Counted from the stretch's first letter, positions 1-10,016 are shown. The stretch is DNA of 64,000 nucleotides from Macrosoma leucophasiata (GCA_036365455.1 JAWQUS010000008.1:19079501-19143500); one strand, 5' to 3'. Translations and numbers: made by a program. Notes: generated by a model from the sequence alone, not told the origin.

Positions 1-887
1 TATCTTTATCAGCATGCTTATAATACTTATTAAGCTACTCTTCTACTGTTCTGATTGTTTGTACTTTTATGCCAATAAATTATTATTATTCTTATTCTTC
101 TTTATGATGCAAGTGCTCACCAATATTTTTTTCAGGTTCAATTTTATCAGGTCCAATACGTTGTACTCGTACAGACTGTTGTACGACGATATGCAGCTGA
201 CTCCTCCACTATACTCAAGTGACGAGTGGTGCTTAAGAAGTGAAGCCATGCATGTTAAATTTGCTTTACATTTTGCATATTTTTTTTCACTATCTACGTC
301 ACTATTATTTGGTAGAATAATAATTTAAAACATCGTTTAGAATAGCTTACAAACAGTTATCGAGTTCACATAGTGTTTTGTGGTTACTGTTCACACAATC
401 TGTATAAAAGATTCACGCTGAAGAACGAAAACGTATGGCTGTACCTATTACTGCAAGGGATAAGTAAAGATAAATACATTCATAAATGTATGCAAAACTG
501 TAGTAGCATATTAGCACAGTCTTAAGAACGTATCTATTAATATACGAGTAAGTATTTTTTAGATTTTTCACTCTCTTAGTATTAAAGTTCACTATTTTCA
601 AGTTTCGCCATTCGGCTACGGAACGGTGAAAACAGTTGAATCTGATTTAGACTACCGGCAGCGCAACTTTACACGTTTATTGAAGTACACCTATTTGTTT
701 TCCATGGCTGAGTTACATAGATAGGAGCTCACGTTTCACGTCAAGTGTCAACAATAGTTTCCAATTTATTTTTTTCCCAGCATCGCAAAATATATGGTGA
801 TGGTGGATAGACAGAAGGATTCGATTTTCTTTGTTTGCAAATGAATACTGATAAAATCTACGAAAGGTTCATGCCTGTTGATATGAT
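1..887. other. no supported feature
   Basis: AT-rich sequence with only short low-complexity reading frames on both strands. I recognise no domain, repeat or RNA here. Confidence 0.6.
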
Positions 888-1075
888 ATATATTTTTTGT
901 CTTTATCTTTTTATGGTATGAAGGTGGCAAACAAGCATGCAGTTCACATTGATGTGAAGTGAATACAGCCTATAGACATTTACACAAAGACCAGAGGTCA
1001 AAATGCAGATATGTTGCCACTCCTGTGATTTTAGTTGCTATGTCTCTGTGATAGTAATCACGGGGCCATAAAAGG
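888..1075 (+). repeat. repeat A, 5' part
   Basis: Copy of the dispersed element called repeat A here, best seen at 15700-15968. It carries the head GTGGCAAACAAGCATGCAG, the block around TGACTGCAGCCTATAGACA (diverged) and AGGTCAAAATGCAGA, and stops after ACGGGGCCAT. The 3' half is missing. Confidence 0.75.
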
Positions 1076-1099
1076 GCAAAGACTAAATGCAATGAAGAG

Positions 1100-1335
1100 T
1101 TTGTTTGTATCACAAAAACTCGAAAATAACTTTACTGATTTCATAAATTTTAATTTTAAAATAATTGTACAGGTTTTTATGGAAGGTTTGAAGGGAAAAA
1201 TTATATGTAGAAATTGTAAGGGAAATAGTAAAAACAATAATATTATTTTTCTACACAAACCGTTCACACCAGTCCAAACGTTGACAAATTTTCTAATACT
1301 AAGTAATAAACTTAGCAGGTCAGTAATAAATAAAG
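1100..1335 (+). repeat. degenerate Helitron-like repeat
   Basis: Diverged relative of the Helitron at 2694-2954. Shared pieces are GGAAGGTTTGAAGGG-like sequence near 1180, GGGAAATAGTAAAAAC near 1218 and a TTAGCAGGTCAG-like 3' end near 1313. The CTAG terminus is lost, and the short frames across it look like chance. Confidence 0.4.
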
Positions 1336-1484
1336 AAATAAGGACAGAATAACACCGTAAAACACCTAACAATAAGCAGCTCTATCTTGCAAATTACAGG
1401 ATCGTAAAGCGGTGTGCGGTGACGTTTATTAAAATTAAATTTCAAGTTTAAATTACTTTCAGACTTCAATCATTGAGACGGAGT

Positions 1485-1751
1485 GATTAGGTAGCATCGC
1501 GTGAAAGTTCACGTCCCCGCCCGGAGTGGAGAACGCATCGTTTAACTTCACCCATTTCGTAGCTGTGCTTCATGCTACGTGTAATGGTCCTAGCCAAAGA
1601 TTAGATTCGATTGCCAATACGCACCGGCCGCTGAGCGTTCGCTTAGACTCGTGGACGGTCAGGTGACCGTTCCCGCTCACGCGTCAAGCATCATCCATTC
1701 ATTGTGCATTCGCCCGCCGAGCGCACACTTAGTGAGAAAAAACCGTTATAA
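1485..1751 (+). promoter_or_regulatory. CpG-rich promoter-like region upstream of THAP exon
   Basis: About 260 bases that are clearly richer in G, C and CpG than the surroundings, lying directly upstream of the THAP exon. It holds a short palindrome, ACGGTCA-GG-TGACCGT, at 1655-1670, which could be a protein-binding site. A TTATAA string touches the start codon and is too close to be its TATA box. Promoter function is inferred from position and composition only. Confidence 0.4.
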
Positions 1752-1831
1752 ATGCCAATTTGTTCAGTGTTTTGGTGTAAAAACCGAACAGTAAAGCAAA
1801 CTAAACCACTCAATAGTATTACTTATCACCG
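1752..1831 (+). CDS. probable first coding exon of a THAP zinc-finger protein
   Basis: The 27 codons starting at ATG 1752 read M-P-x-C-S-V-F-W-C-K-N-R and end in T-Y-H-R. This fits the start of a THAP domain: Met-Pro, a Cys-x4-Cys pair (residues 4 and 9), a basic stretch, then the Y-H-R-F segment. The frame runs straight into GGTGAGT at 1831-1837, a good splice donor, cutting the codon after His, where THAP genes often have an intron. THAP domains are C2CH zinc fingers that bind DNA; they occur in transcription regulators and in P-element-type transposases. I could not find the second exon with the C-x2-H pair, so this may be a host gene with a long intron, a P-element relative, or a fossil. 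Upstream sequence is CpG-rich. Confidence 0.6.
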
Positions 1832-1837
1832 GTGAGT

Positions 1838-2194
1838 CTTAATTTTGTTATTTTATTAAGTTAAACACGATATTACATAATCTATATCAAATATATCGTG
1901 TCAAAACAGGGAGTACTGCCAGCTAACTCATTTACATGGAAAACAATGGACATCTAGATTTTGTAGTATAATCGCGTCTTATGCTCGTGTACAAACTGAT
2001 AATACGCCATTTTTGTGACGTTTTGTGGCGCGACCAAACACTAATCAGATGAACTGAGGTGTGGTAGCCTCGCGCCTAATTGGTGTATATTTTCGCGGCA
2101 AGATAAGCTCCTTCCACTTACAATGGTTGATGCGGTTTTCATAGAAAAGCGTGTGTATTGTCAATCTATTCTTATAATATCTTTGGTCGTAGCA
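1838..2194. other. putative intron sequence
   Basis: Follows the THAP exon donor. AT-rich, with no coding signal that I can recognise. Confidence 0.35.
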
Positions 2195-2405
2195 CTCGAT
2201 GGTAACACACGAACACCAAAGGTCAAAATGCAGATGCGTTGCCACCCCTGGGCCTGAGTTGTTTTGTCTCTGTGATAGATATTACGGGGCCATACATTAC
2301 CATCTAACCGGGAAACGATAGTGTTCAACACTAGCATTAGGCGGCAGATAGATTAGGTAATGCGGTGGTGCCTACGCCCTCGAGCCCCTGCACGTGGATT
2401 ACCAC
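2195..2405 (+). repeat. repeat A, 3' part
   Basis: Has CAAAGGTCAAAATGCAGATG, the ATTACGGGGCCATACATTAC block and the tail GTAATGCGGTGGTGCCTACG. The 5' head is missing, so it complements the 888-1075 fragment. Confidence 0.75.
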
Positions 2406-2693
2406 AATTGGCTTAAAATGTGTATTGTAACTAACGGTCAGCGGAATGGTAATTTAATAATCTTTGGCGCAACAATTCTTATGTAAGCTATAGATATTTG
2501 ATATATATTTATTGAACTTTTCACAATAAACGAGTGAAAGATTTAAAATAATGTCTCAAAACGTGAAACAATAAAAATCGGTCAATCGGGTGGTGGGGCT
2601 TTGGGAGATCAGCACATAAGGCTGGTTTATTGATTCAGTGGTGGCGGTTTCAAATCCCGCCCAAAGAAAATTTTTCGTTATTTTTTACAATTA
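2406..2693. other. unclassified; possible SINE head near 2620-2670
   Basis: Mostly AT-rich. Around 2638-2665 the string GGTTTCAAATCCC resembles an RNA polymerase III B box, but no matching A box or conserved SINE body is clear. Confidence 0.25.
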
Positions 2694-2954
2694 TCTATAT
2701 ATACGAGTATAAAAATCAATTGCTGTTCGTTAGTCTCACTATAACTCGAGAACGGGTGGAAAGATTTGGCTAATTTTGGTTTTGATTGATTTTTGGAAGT
2801 CCAGGGAAGGTTTAAAAGGTAAGAAAATATGAAAAAATTGAAGGGAAATAGTAAAAACCACAATTTCATTTTTCCATACAAATAGTCCGTATCTATCAAA
2901 CCTTTGACACATTATTTCATTCTGAGGCAATACGAAGTTTGCCGGGTCATCTAG
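2694..2954 (+). mobile_element. short non-autonomous Helitron
   Basis: Starts with TCTATATATACGAG after an A and ends with CTAG followed by T, the A|T insertion pattern of Helitrons. Before the end lies a hairpin, GGCAA-TACGAAGT-TTGCC. It has no coding capacity. Relatives lie at 6175-6359 and 43870-43932, with a degenerate one at 1100-1335. Confidence 0.75.
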
Positions 2955-3277
2955 TTGTATAAAAATATTTACTGTTGCATTTCAAGGAGAATAAAGCTGA
3001 TAATTCTTATAAGAATTAAGTTACCTATTCATACTTGTTTATATTAAGCTCTAAGATTCCTTCACCTACAAACCACATTTCCAGTTTCCATTTCTACTCT
3101 CATTCACGCAAACTTACTTTTTACGGTATATTTGTATTACGAACGTGGTTCGCGAGTGTTAAACCGCATATTTTTTATTTATGATTCGTCGACCGCGTTT
3201 ATTTCCCTTTCTTACTTCTTTCTACATACCTAGCTTTCTTCATTTCATAATATAATAATATACAAAAACTTTACTGA
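2955..3277. other. no supported feature
   Basis: AT-rich; nothing recognised. Confidence 0.5.
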
Positions 3278-3366
3278 TGTTAGAGCTATATAGTAACGAA
3301 GCTCGCGGGGATAGGCACCACTGCATTTCCTAATCTAGCCGCTAAAGGTAGTTTTCAGCATTAAGC
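3278..3366 (-). repeat. repeat A, 3' end fragment
   Basis: Reverse copy of the repeat A tail: AGCTCGCGGGGATAGGCACC and CCTAATCTAGCCGCTAAAGG match the GGTGCCTACGCCCGCGAGCT region of full copies. Confidence 0.65.
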
Positions 3367-3825
3367 CTTAGGATTAAAATCCTTAGCTTAGATGGAGACT
3401 TCCGATTTACTTACCATCAGTGTATACTTTATGCTTGTTCGTTACTTCATGTCATAAAAATATAATACTTATTTAATTGTGTATGGTCAATCAAAGATTA
3501 ATAAAAGATAGGGAGTTACATGAAAGATTTAATCCAGATTACGATCTGGTATCAACTATAGGTAATTGACATCAATCGATTCATGTTTTGTGACGTAAAT
3601 GACAAAATCAACTTGTTTGAACTCTATAGAATGATACATTGAACTTTCCACTAGTGACTACATTTCTCTTTTATTTTATTTAATGTAGTTTACATCTTTA
3701 AAATTTATAAGTATATGTTTTGTTTTACGAGCGTCACAAATTAACATGCAAAATACTTCCATTGAGTTAAAAGTAATGACTACTACCCTATATTTTGAAT
3801 ACGTATCTTATGTAATCCATGCAAT
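3367..3825. other. no supported feature
   Basis: AT-rich; nothing recognised. Confidence 0.5.
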
Positions 3826-3892
3826 CCATGAAGGGGTAGACAGAGGTAAATGTATGCGTTCAAGCATACAAACTCACGTATCGTAAGAATTT
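3826..3892 (-). repeat. SINE1 tail fragment
   Basis: GAAGGGGTAGACAGAGGTAA followed by ATGCGTTCAAGCATAC matches the 3' portion of SINE1 (compare 14192-14505) in reverse orientation. No tRNA-like head is present. Confidence 0.6.
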
Positions 3893-4449
3893 TTGTAATA
3901 ATTAGCTACTACTTAAACAATTCCACAAATTTGGATGCTTATTAAACACTAGACAGTGCAGTTTTGTTTTCCTACAAAAATGAACCTAACTTAAACGCCT
4001 GTGATTACGTAAAAAAATACTTCATAGGTCCAAAAAAAATATATTCCAGCAAAATACACTTGATATGAAATTCCAACCTCTTACTAATACCACAGTCTTA
4101 AGAAAACGAACGTGTTAATACTGTGCTAAAACTGTTACTTGCTAGTACTATGTCCGCTTTTAACCTAATACTTTTTTTTATTCGGCTAATGAGTGCCTCA
4201 GCAAGTGGACATTTTGATGACTCAACACTCGATACTTGTTGCTCGAACACTCAGAACGGTGACACAATCAAGTGGCCACTTCAAATGTTCCTGACTTTCC
4301 ACTGGCACCACTGCATCTTTTTCAACTTTTATGTTAGTATATAACAAGCCGTATACGAGTATATGGAGAAAGTAGCAATAAATAGTCTTTTAAACGATCT
4401 AAAATTTTATACGTTTGCAAGCTGTATATATTTATCACAAAGTTTTGGT
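3893..4449. other. no supported feature
   Basis: AT-rich; a short open frame near 4123-4344 has no recognisable domain. Confidence 0.5.
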
Positions 4450-4530
4450 TAATTATGTATGTATGTATCTTCACGCCAGGTCCCTAACGGGGTAGGCAGA
4501 GAGTGTAGAGCGCCAGATATCCCGGTGAAT
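4450..4530 (-). repeat. RTE-like LINE 3' tail
   Basis: Reverse copy of the tail at 41005-41050: (GTAT)n, then CTTCACGCCAGGTCCCTAAC and GGGGTAGGCAGAG, ending AGCGCCAGATATCCCGG. The GTAT microsatellite is the terminal repeat of the LINE. Confidence 0.7.
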
Positions 4531-4775
4531 TATCTTGTGTTAAATTAAAGAATGTACATTTAATACAGCTGTTATTAAATACAATTATATCAGACTATGT
4601 AGCAAAAATAATTTCTTTTCAAAATATATGTTAAAATCTATTCCATTCTAGGTCATAATTAGGTAGTAATATTGGTGTTTCAAATATGTAAAAAATTGAA
4701 ATAGCACATTTTTAGATAGATGTTGCTGCTTTAAATTTTTTTATGTAGGGAATGTAACAAGCAGGTTTCTACTGG
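4531..4775. other. no supported feature
   Basis: AT-rich spacer. Confidence 0.5.
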
Positions 4776-5052
4776 TGGTAGAGCTCCAGTGACGGAGCTC
4801 GAGGGCGTAGGCACCACCGCATTGCCTAATATACTTGCCGCTAAATGGTAGTGTTCAGCACTATCGTGTTCCGGTCAGGTGGTAATGTACGAATCTGTAA
4901 TTTCCGGCACAGAGGCATAACACCTAATCACCTCAGGAGTGGCAGCGCATCTGCATTTTGACGTCTGGTCATTGTGTGGGTGTCTATAGGCTGCAGTCAT
5001 CACTTAACATCAATGTGAACTGCACGCTTGTTTGCCACTTTTATTACATGAA
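4776..5052 (-). repeat. repeat A, near full length
   Basis: Reverse copy running from CTGGTGGTAGAGCTCCAG to GCTTGTTTGCCACTTTTATT. It is one of the two most complete copies of the family, about 275 bp, with no coding capacity. It lies head to head with the next copy. Confidence 0.85.
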
Positions 5053-5059
5053 AAAAAAA

Positions 5060-5215
5060 AGGCAAACGTGTAGTTCATATTGATGTTAAATAATGACTGC
5101 AGCAGACATCTACACAAAATCCAAAGGTCAAACTGCAGATGTGTTGCTGCCCCTAAGTTGTCATGTATCTGTGAAAGTTATTACGGGGCCATACATTATA
5201 ACATCTTACTGCTAC
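5060..5215 (+). repeat. repeat A, 5' part
   Basis: Forward copy starting GGCAAACGTGTAGTTCAT and stopping after GGGGCCATACATTATAAC. Together with 4776-5052 it forms an inverted pair separated by a short A-rich run. Confidence 0.8.
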
Positions 5216-5585
5216 ACAATCAACTGGTGAGTTCAGATGAAAAGGACCTTTGAAATTTACAGAATTCAGCGCAGTAGTCTTTTTTACTTCCTACTACAAC
5301 TACTACACTACACTAAATATATGTAATATGTATATAGACTTAGGCCAAACTCTTATTCAGGTAGTACAGCACGTAAAATCCAGGTCCCCATTAAAGTCAA
5401 GCGGGGTTACATCGCATTCTTATTCTAAAAGGACTTTACAAAATATAGGGCACGTTGTTTTTTTTTGCTTTTAGGATTTTCTAGGCAATTTCAGTTGGAC
5501 GGTACTTACGCTTAATGATCATGCCTAACAATAAGCTCCACCTGGCCAAGAGGTTCTCAAACTATAACATTCACTTGTATTTTGA
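5216..5585. other. no supported feature
   Basis: A short open frame at 5250-5474 has no recognisable domain. Confidence 0.45.
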
Positions 5586-5645
5586 AGCAAAGTCCTTTGC
5601 GGTGTAGGCAGGGAGCGTGGAGCACCAATATCTCACTCCCTAAGG
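5586..5645 (-). repeat. decayed RTE-like LINE 3' tail
   Basis: GGTGTAGGCAGGGAGCGTGG and AGCACCAATATCTC resemble the reverse of the LINE tail at 4450-4530, with several changes. Confidence 0.4.
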
Positions 5646-5697
5646 AGTGACCTCTCCTCATAGATGCACGCCAATCCGAAATACTTTTGACCCTACC

Positions 5698-5902
5698 TTG
5701 ACGACCCGATTAGTCCAGCGGTGTGACATGACCGTTTGATTCGAAGGGTCGCGGGTTCCTTCCCCGCACCGGGACAAATATTTGTAGTGCCTATAGATAT
5801 TTGTTTCGGGTCTGGATGTTTGTGTATATGTTGTATGTGTACAACGGCTCCCACGACATAGGTTTTAACCTACTGTGGGGCTGTGAGTGTAAGCGTATTA
5901 AC
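5698..5902 (+). repeat. SINE2 (tRNA-derived SINE)
   Basis: About 72 bases of tRNA-like head with A box TTAGTCCAGCGG and B-box region GGGTTCCTTCCCC, then the body ACAAATATTTGTA...TTTCGGGTCTGGATGTTTG and tail CTGTGAGTGTAAGCGTATT. It would be transcribed by RNA polymerase III and moved by a LINE enzyme. Other copies: 10545-10680 (-), 11485-11690 (+), 52608-52803 (+), 57334-57545 (-). Confidence 0.85.
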
Positions 5903-6174
5903 GTATAAACATATACAACCTTATAATTTATATGTGTATTGTAATTTTTTTGGATATTTCTCGTTATATTTTTAAGCAGAGAATATGTAATAATACTACG
6001 TATAGAATGGACACTTCCGACGTCCCGTCCTATTTCCCCGCGTCACCCAACCTCCTCTCCTCTTATGGGCGACGGTTGGTATTTTCTACGTGCTACGCAA
6101 ACAGGTGCACATGTAAATACACGTCACTGATTGATGTCTCTGTAATAGAGACCAAATTAAGCGTTTGTATGGAA
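5903..6174. other. no supported feature
   Basis: Open frame at 5932-6204 has no recognisable domain and runs into Helitron sequence. Confidence 0.45.
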
Positions 6175-6359
6175 TTTGGGCGGAGGGTCCGCGGTGTGGT
6201 ATAGGCAAGGTTTTAAGGCTGAGAAATAATGAATAAATTGTAAGGGAAAAAGTAAAAACAACAATTTCATTTTCCCATAGATACAGATAGTCCGTGCCTA
6301 TCAAATATTTTTCACGTTATTTAATTCTGTGGCAATACGAAGTTTGCGGGGTCAGCTAG
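6175..6359 (+). mobile_element. 5'-decayed Helitron, same family as 2694-2954
   Basis: Shares GTAAGGGAAAAAGTAAAAAC, a CAATTTCATTTTCCCATA stretch and the end GGCAATACGAAGTTTGC...GTCAGCTAG followed by T. The CTAG is at 6356-6359. The 5' end cannot be placed. Confidence 0.65.
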
Positions 6360-6555
6360 TATTAAATAATGCATAACCTAGTAGTCTTTGTTACAAGATT
6401 ATATAAGTACGACATGCTTTGTATAGCACATAATGAATGTTTATTGTAGATATTACTATCGATTTTTAAAAGGTATTCAATTTTCTTGAATTTTTTATGT
6501 AAAATAAATTTGAAGCGGTTTTGAAATGCTACTCAACTTTATCTATGCCTTATAC

Positions 6556-6655
6556 AGACATGAATAATAATAATAAAAATAATGGCAACCCATTATACGT
6601 CCCACTGCTGGGCACGAGTCTTACCCCCTTTTTGGGGGGAGGCCCACATGAATTA
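6556..6655 (-). repeat. LINE 3' end fragment
   Basis: Reverse fragment with an ATT-type terminal microsatellite, CGTCCCACTGCTGGGC (reverse of a GCCCAGCAGTGGGACG string typical of RTE-like LINE tails) and a hairpin CCCCC-TTTTT-GGGGG near 6626-6640. Confidence 0.55.
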
Positions 6656-6686
6656 ATCTAATATATATCTAATATCACTATTACTA

Positions 6687-7091
6687 TCACTGTATATTAT
6701 AAAGTCCCCCCCTCCCTATTTTCTCTGTATTTATGTATGCGCTAATCTCGGTAAGTTGTGAAAGGATTTTGTTCTTGAGATGTTGGAAAGAAGGTTTTCT
6801 GATGAAGGTTTATAACTATAATTTATCAATATTGTATTGTTTACATTACTAGCAGACGTTTCTTCGCCTGTGACGGCAACAGCCGTAATAAGATAAAGAG
6901 AGGATAGAAGCGGAACATTTATCCTAGCTTCCCTCCTTTACGTTTTCCATTTTATCATTTATTAAAAAAAACATTATGTAATTTGTACATGTATCTCTGT
7001 AAATATAATATCACGGTTTTTGACAAAGAAGTCGGGCGTGTCCCCACAGTATAGTAAATGCAACCCCTGCGAAGCCGGGGCGGGTCGCTAG
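6687..7091 (+). mobile_element. non-autonomous Helitron
   Basis: Starts TCACTGTATATTATAAAG after an A and ends GGCGGGTCGCTAG before a T. A CCCC-TGCGAAGCC-GGGG hairpin precedes the end. Internal ATGCGCTAATCTC is shared with the Helitron at 27866-28049. The start is the best fit rather than certain. No coding capacity. Confidence 0.6.
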
Positions 7092-7122
7092 TATATTAGA
7101 AATGTGAAAATTTGGATTAATA

Positions 7123-9057
7123 TTGCCTGCACCCTGGTTGACAGTGGGTGTTCGAATGGCGATGTCACGACGTGATAAAGCTTTCCGAATCTTTAAGCGT
7201 GATAGGTGTGACGAGAACTGGAGTCTGTATAAGGTCGCTCGGAACCAATGTAATCAGATGGTAAGGGCAGCCAAACGTCGCTATTTTTTTGATAAAATCT
7301 GTGATTCTTCACCGACTGACATTTGGAAATTTCTCCATTCTCTTGGTTTTGGTAAAACTGCTAAAGCTTCAGATAGTAATCTTTTTAGTCCTAATGATTT
7401 TATTACTTATTTTTCCCATATCTCCCCTCTTAACTCTACTGTGAAAAAAACCACGTTGTCGGAAATTTCACTCATGTCTCACCCCTCCACTGACAGCTTT
7501 TCATTCAGTGAATTAAATGAACAGGAAACGCTAAAAGTTATCAACTCCATCAAATCAAACGCAGTTGGCAGTGACGAAATAAGTCGAATGATGATTATGC
7601 CTATACTCCAGTTCATTATTCCCACTTTAACGCATATCATTAATTTTTCTTTATCATCGGGGGTATTTCCTTTGATTTGGCAAAAAGCATTCGTGATCCC
7701 ACTTCCAAAAGTTAATAACCCCTGTGAATTAAAGGAGTATAGGCCTATTTCAATATTACCGTTTCTCTCCAAAACTCTTGAAGCAGTAGTACATAAACGG
7801 GTTTCTTCTTTCTTACACGATAATAATATTGTATCTCAATTCCAATCCGGTTTTCGCGCTGGCCACAGCACCGCCACTGCTTTACTTAAGGTAACGGAGG
7901 ATATTAGGAGTGGCATGGAGGATAGGATGGTCACTATTTTGGTCCTTATTGATTTTTCAAACGCATTTAACATGGTTGACCATGATATCCTCCTTGCTGT
8001 CTTAAAACATTTAAATTTTTCCTCTAAAGCTGTTGACTGGTTTTCTTCGTACCTCAAGAATAGGCAGCAGGCGGTTAAGGGCAATGGAGTTATTTCTAAC
8101 TGGTGTCATCTTAGTGCAGGTGTCCCTCAAGGGGGCATTCTTTCTCCCCTACTGTTCTCAGTTTTCATAAACGTTCTTTCAGATGTGTTGGACTGCTCTT
8201 ACCATTTTTATGCAGATGACTTACAATTGTATAGCCAATCAGACGTAGGTAATATCAATAGTGCTATTGACAGGATTAACTTTAACCTCGATAAAATTAG
8301 TTCTTGGTCTCACAAATATGGCATCCAAGTTAATCCGAATAAGTGCCAAGCTATCATACTTGGTAGTTCACGACAGTTATGTAAATTAAATTATAGTGCT
8401 ATTACTCCGGTCAAGTATGAAAGTCAAATAATAACTTTTTCTTCAGCCGTCAAGGATCTGGGCTTATACATTGATGCAACTCTAAGCTGGAGAGTCCATA
8501 TCAGTGAGGTGAGCCGTGCTGTGTATGGTGCTCTTCATTCCCTCAACCGACTTAGAAATTTCCTGCCAATTGAAACTAAGATTCGTCTTGTTCAGGCTCT
8601 CATTTTTCCCATCATTAATTATGCTGATGTGTGTTATTCGGATCTAAATGAGATTTTATTGGACAAACTTGATCGATTAATTAATAACTCAATCCGCTTT
8701 ATTTTTTGTCTTCGCAAGTTTGACCATGTTTCTTCGTTTCGAACAAAACTTCATTGGCTTCCTGTTCGACAGCGAAGACAAGCACGGCTTCTTAACCAAC
8801 TTTTTTCTATTCTTACCGATCCTACATCTCCTTCTTATTTAAAATGCAAATTTCAATATCTTTCGTCTTCTCATTCACTTCAATTGCGCTCTAATAATTC
8901 TAATATTCTTTCTATACCACTTCACAGTTCCAGCTTTGTATCCAGTTCATTTCTTGTCCAAGTAGTACGTTTGTGGAATGCTCTTCCAGAGGATATACGT
9001 AAACTCACTTCAAAAATAACGTTCAAAAAAAGGGTTAAGGAATATTTTCGAACGTAA
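7123..9057 (+). CDS. LINE ORF2 fragment: linker, reverse transcriptase, C-terminal domain
   Basis: 644 open codons with no internal stop. The frame is entered at a TTG and is really the continuation of a longer ORF2, so there is no true start. Residues 1-60 are the linker after the endonuclease (P-W-L-T, R-D-K, A-K-R-R-Y-F). The RT core follows: K-E-Y-R-P-I-S-I near residue 206, L-I-D-F-S-N-A-F (motif A) near 273, A-G-V-P-Q-G-G-I-L-S-P (motif B) near 331 and Y-A-D-D (motif C) near 364. The C-terminal part ends L-W-N-A-L-P-E-D. Such enzymes copy element RNA into nicked chromosomal DNA. All catalytic Asp are present, but without the endonuclease this copy cannot act alone. The clade (CR1 versus Jockey) is a guess from memory. 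Confidence 0.85.
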   Translation: MPAPWLTVGVRMAMSRRDKAFRIFKRDRCDENWSLYKVARNQCNQMVRAAKRRYFFDKICDSSPTDIWKFLHSLGFGKTAKASDSNLFSPNDFITYFSHISPLNSTVKKTTLSEISLMSHPSTDSFSFSELNEQETLKVINSIKSNAVGSDEISRMMIMPILQFIIPTLTHIINFSLSSGVFPLIWQKAFVIPLPKVNNPCELKEYRPISILPFLSKTLEAVVHKRVSSFLHDNNIVSQFQSGFRAGHSTATALLKVTEDIRSGMEDRMVTILVLIDFSNAFNMVDHDILLAVLKHLNFSSKAVDWFSSYLKNRQQAVKGNGVISNWCHLSAGVPQGGILSPLLFSVFINVLSDVLDCSYHFYADDLQLYSQSDVGNINSAIDRINFNLDKISSWSHKYGIQVNPNKCQAIILGSSRQLCKLNYSAITPVKYESQIITFSSAVKDLGLYIDATLSWRVHISEVSRAVYGALHSLNRLRNFLPIETKIRLVQALIFPIINYADVCYSDLNEILLDKLDRLINNSIRFIFCLRKFDHVSSFRTKLHWLPVRQRRQARLLNQLFSILTDPTSPSYLKCKFQYLSSSHSLQLRSNNSNILSIPLHSSSFVSSSFLVQVVRLWNALPEDIRKLTSKITFKKRVKEYFRT

Positions 9058-9307
9058 TTTTTCGTAAAATCATCATCCATATTTAAATATATATTTATTG
9101 TATTTTATATATTTAATTATGTAGATTATTTTGTAGGTTTATGTACTATTTTATGTATGTACGTATTTTCTTATATCTATGTGTGTAAGAAAGTATTATT
9201 AGTGTTAACATTTTTGTTTCATTATAAGCATTTCTAATTATTTTATTTTTTTTACTAATGCCGCTCACCATTTTCTTTTCTATACTACCAATGGTTGACT
9301 GGTAGAG

Positions 9308-9322
9308 AATGCTTTTAGCATT
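9308..9322 (+). promoter_or_regulatory. 3' UTR stem-loop of LINE copy 1
   Basis: AATGC-TTTTA-GCATT, flanked by GGTTGACTGGTAGAG and AAGTCCGCCATTTG, which are kept in all three copies. Probably an RNA element recognised by the element's reverse transcriptase. Confidence 0.6.
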
Positions 9323-9390
9323 AAGTCCGCCATTTGTTCCGATATTTATATTGTGGCAATAAAGAATAAATAAATAAATAAATAAATATT

Positions 9391-9959
9391 TGTTACTCTT
9401 TCACGCCCAAACGGGTATATTTTCTGCTGAAAAATTCTTGGAGAAAGAGCTGGTATGATTTTTGGCATATAATGCATTACTGAATACAACTATCCGTGGG
9501 AGAGGTGTATTCATTAATCAACAATCACACTTTCCCGTGAATACCGTGACGTTTTCTAGTAAGACAATTTATTTTCCTCTCCACACTCCAGTCGTGCCTA
9601 CTTCAGCTGAGGTCGCAATGGCAACCAGCACAAAAGGTTAATTGGTCTAGGTTTAATAACGGTACGAGTAGTTAGGACAACTTTCGTCCTGATCAAAGTT
9701 TTAGAGTTTATACAGCAATTTTGATGTTTGATGATCATGCTGTAAGACATTTAATAAAGAAACGTGTATTATTATTTAAACCAGTGATTCCCAAAGTAGT
9801 CCATATAGAATGTGGTACATATGTGCGTAAATAAAAATAGGATATATGGGAAAGTGATATAAATGTTTGCGCGGGGGTCCACCGAAACCAGTAAAAAATT
9901 GTAAGGGGTCTACAAGAAAAATAGTTTGGGAACCTCTGATTTAAACGATTACATTTTTG
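9391..9959. other. no supported feature
   Basis: No domain or repeat recognised. A reverse open frame of 144 codons starts in this region and overlaps LINE-tail sequence; it looks like chance. Confidence 0.5.
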
Positions 9960-10016
9960 ATCCCCGATCCCCGTTAGGGACCTGGCGTGAAGATACATAC
10001 ATACATACATACATTT
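9960..10016 (+). repeat. RTE-like LINE 3' tail
   Basis: CCCCGTTAGGGACCTGGCG, then TGAAGATACATACATACATA: the last bases of the LINE plus its (ATAC)n microsatellite. Confidence 0.7.

Larger units (their letters stand above)
7110..9390 (+). mobile_element. 5'-truncated CR1/Jockey-like LINE, copy 1
   Basis: Covers the reverse transcriptase frame, a 3' UTR and an (AATA)n tail at about 9358-9388. The endonuclease half of ORF2 and all of ORF1 are missing, as expected from incomplete reverse transcription. The 3' UTR holds a hairpin at 9308-9322. Related copies: 45169-46637 and 11690-12245 (minus). I could not settle a target-site duplication, so the left end is approximate. Confidence 0.8.

Noticed and set aside
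5698..5772. tRNA gene
   Set aside because: The tRNA-like sequence is the head of SINE2, followed by the SINE body and tail; other copies share the body. Same for the SINE1 heads.
1832..7000. Second THAP exon
   Set aside because: I looked for a Cys-x2-His-Phe block after a splice acceptor and found none that was convincing.
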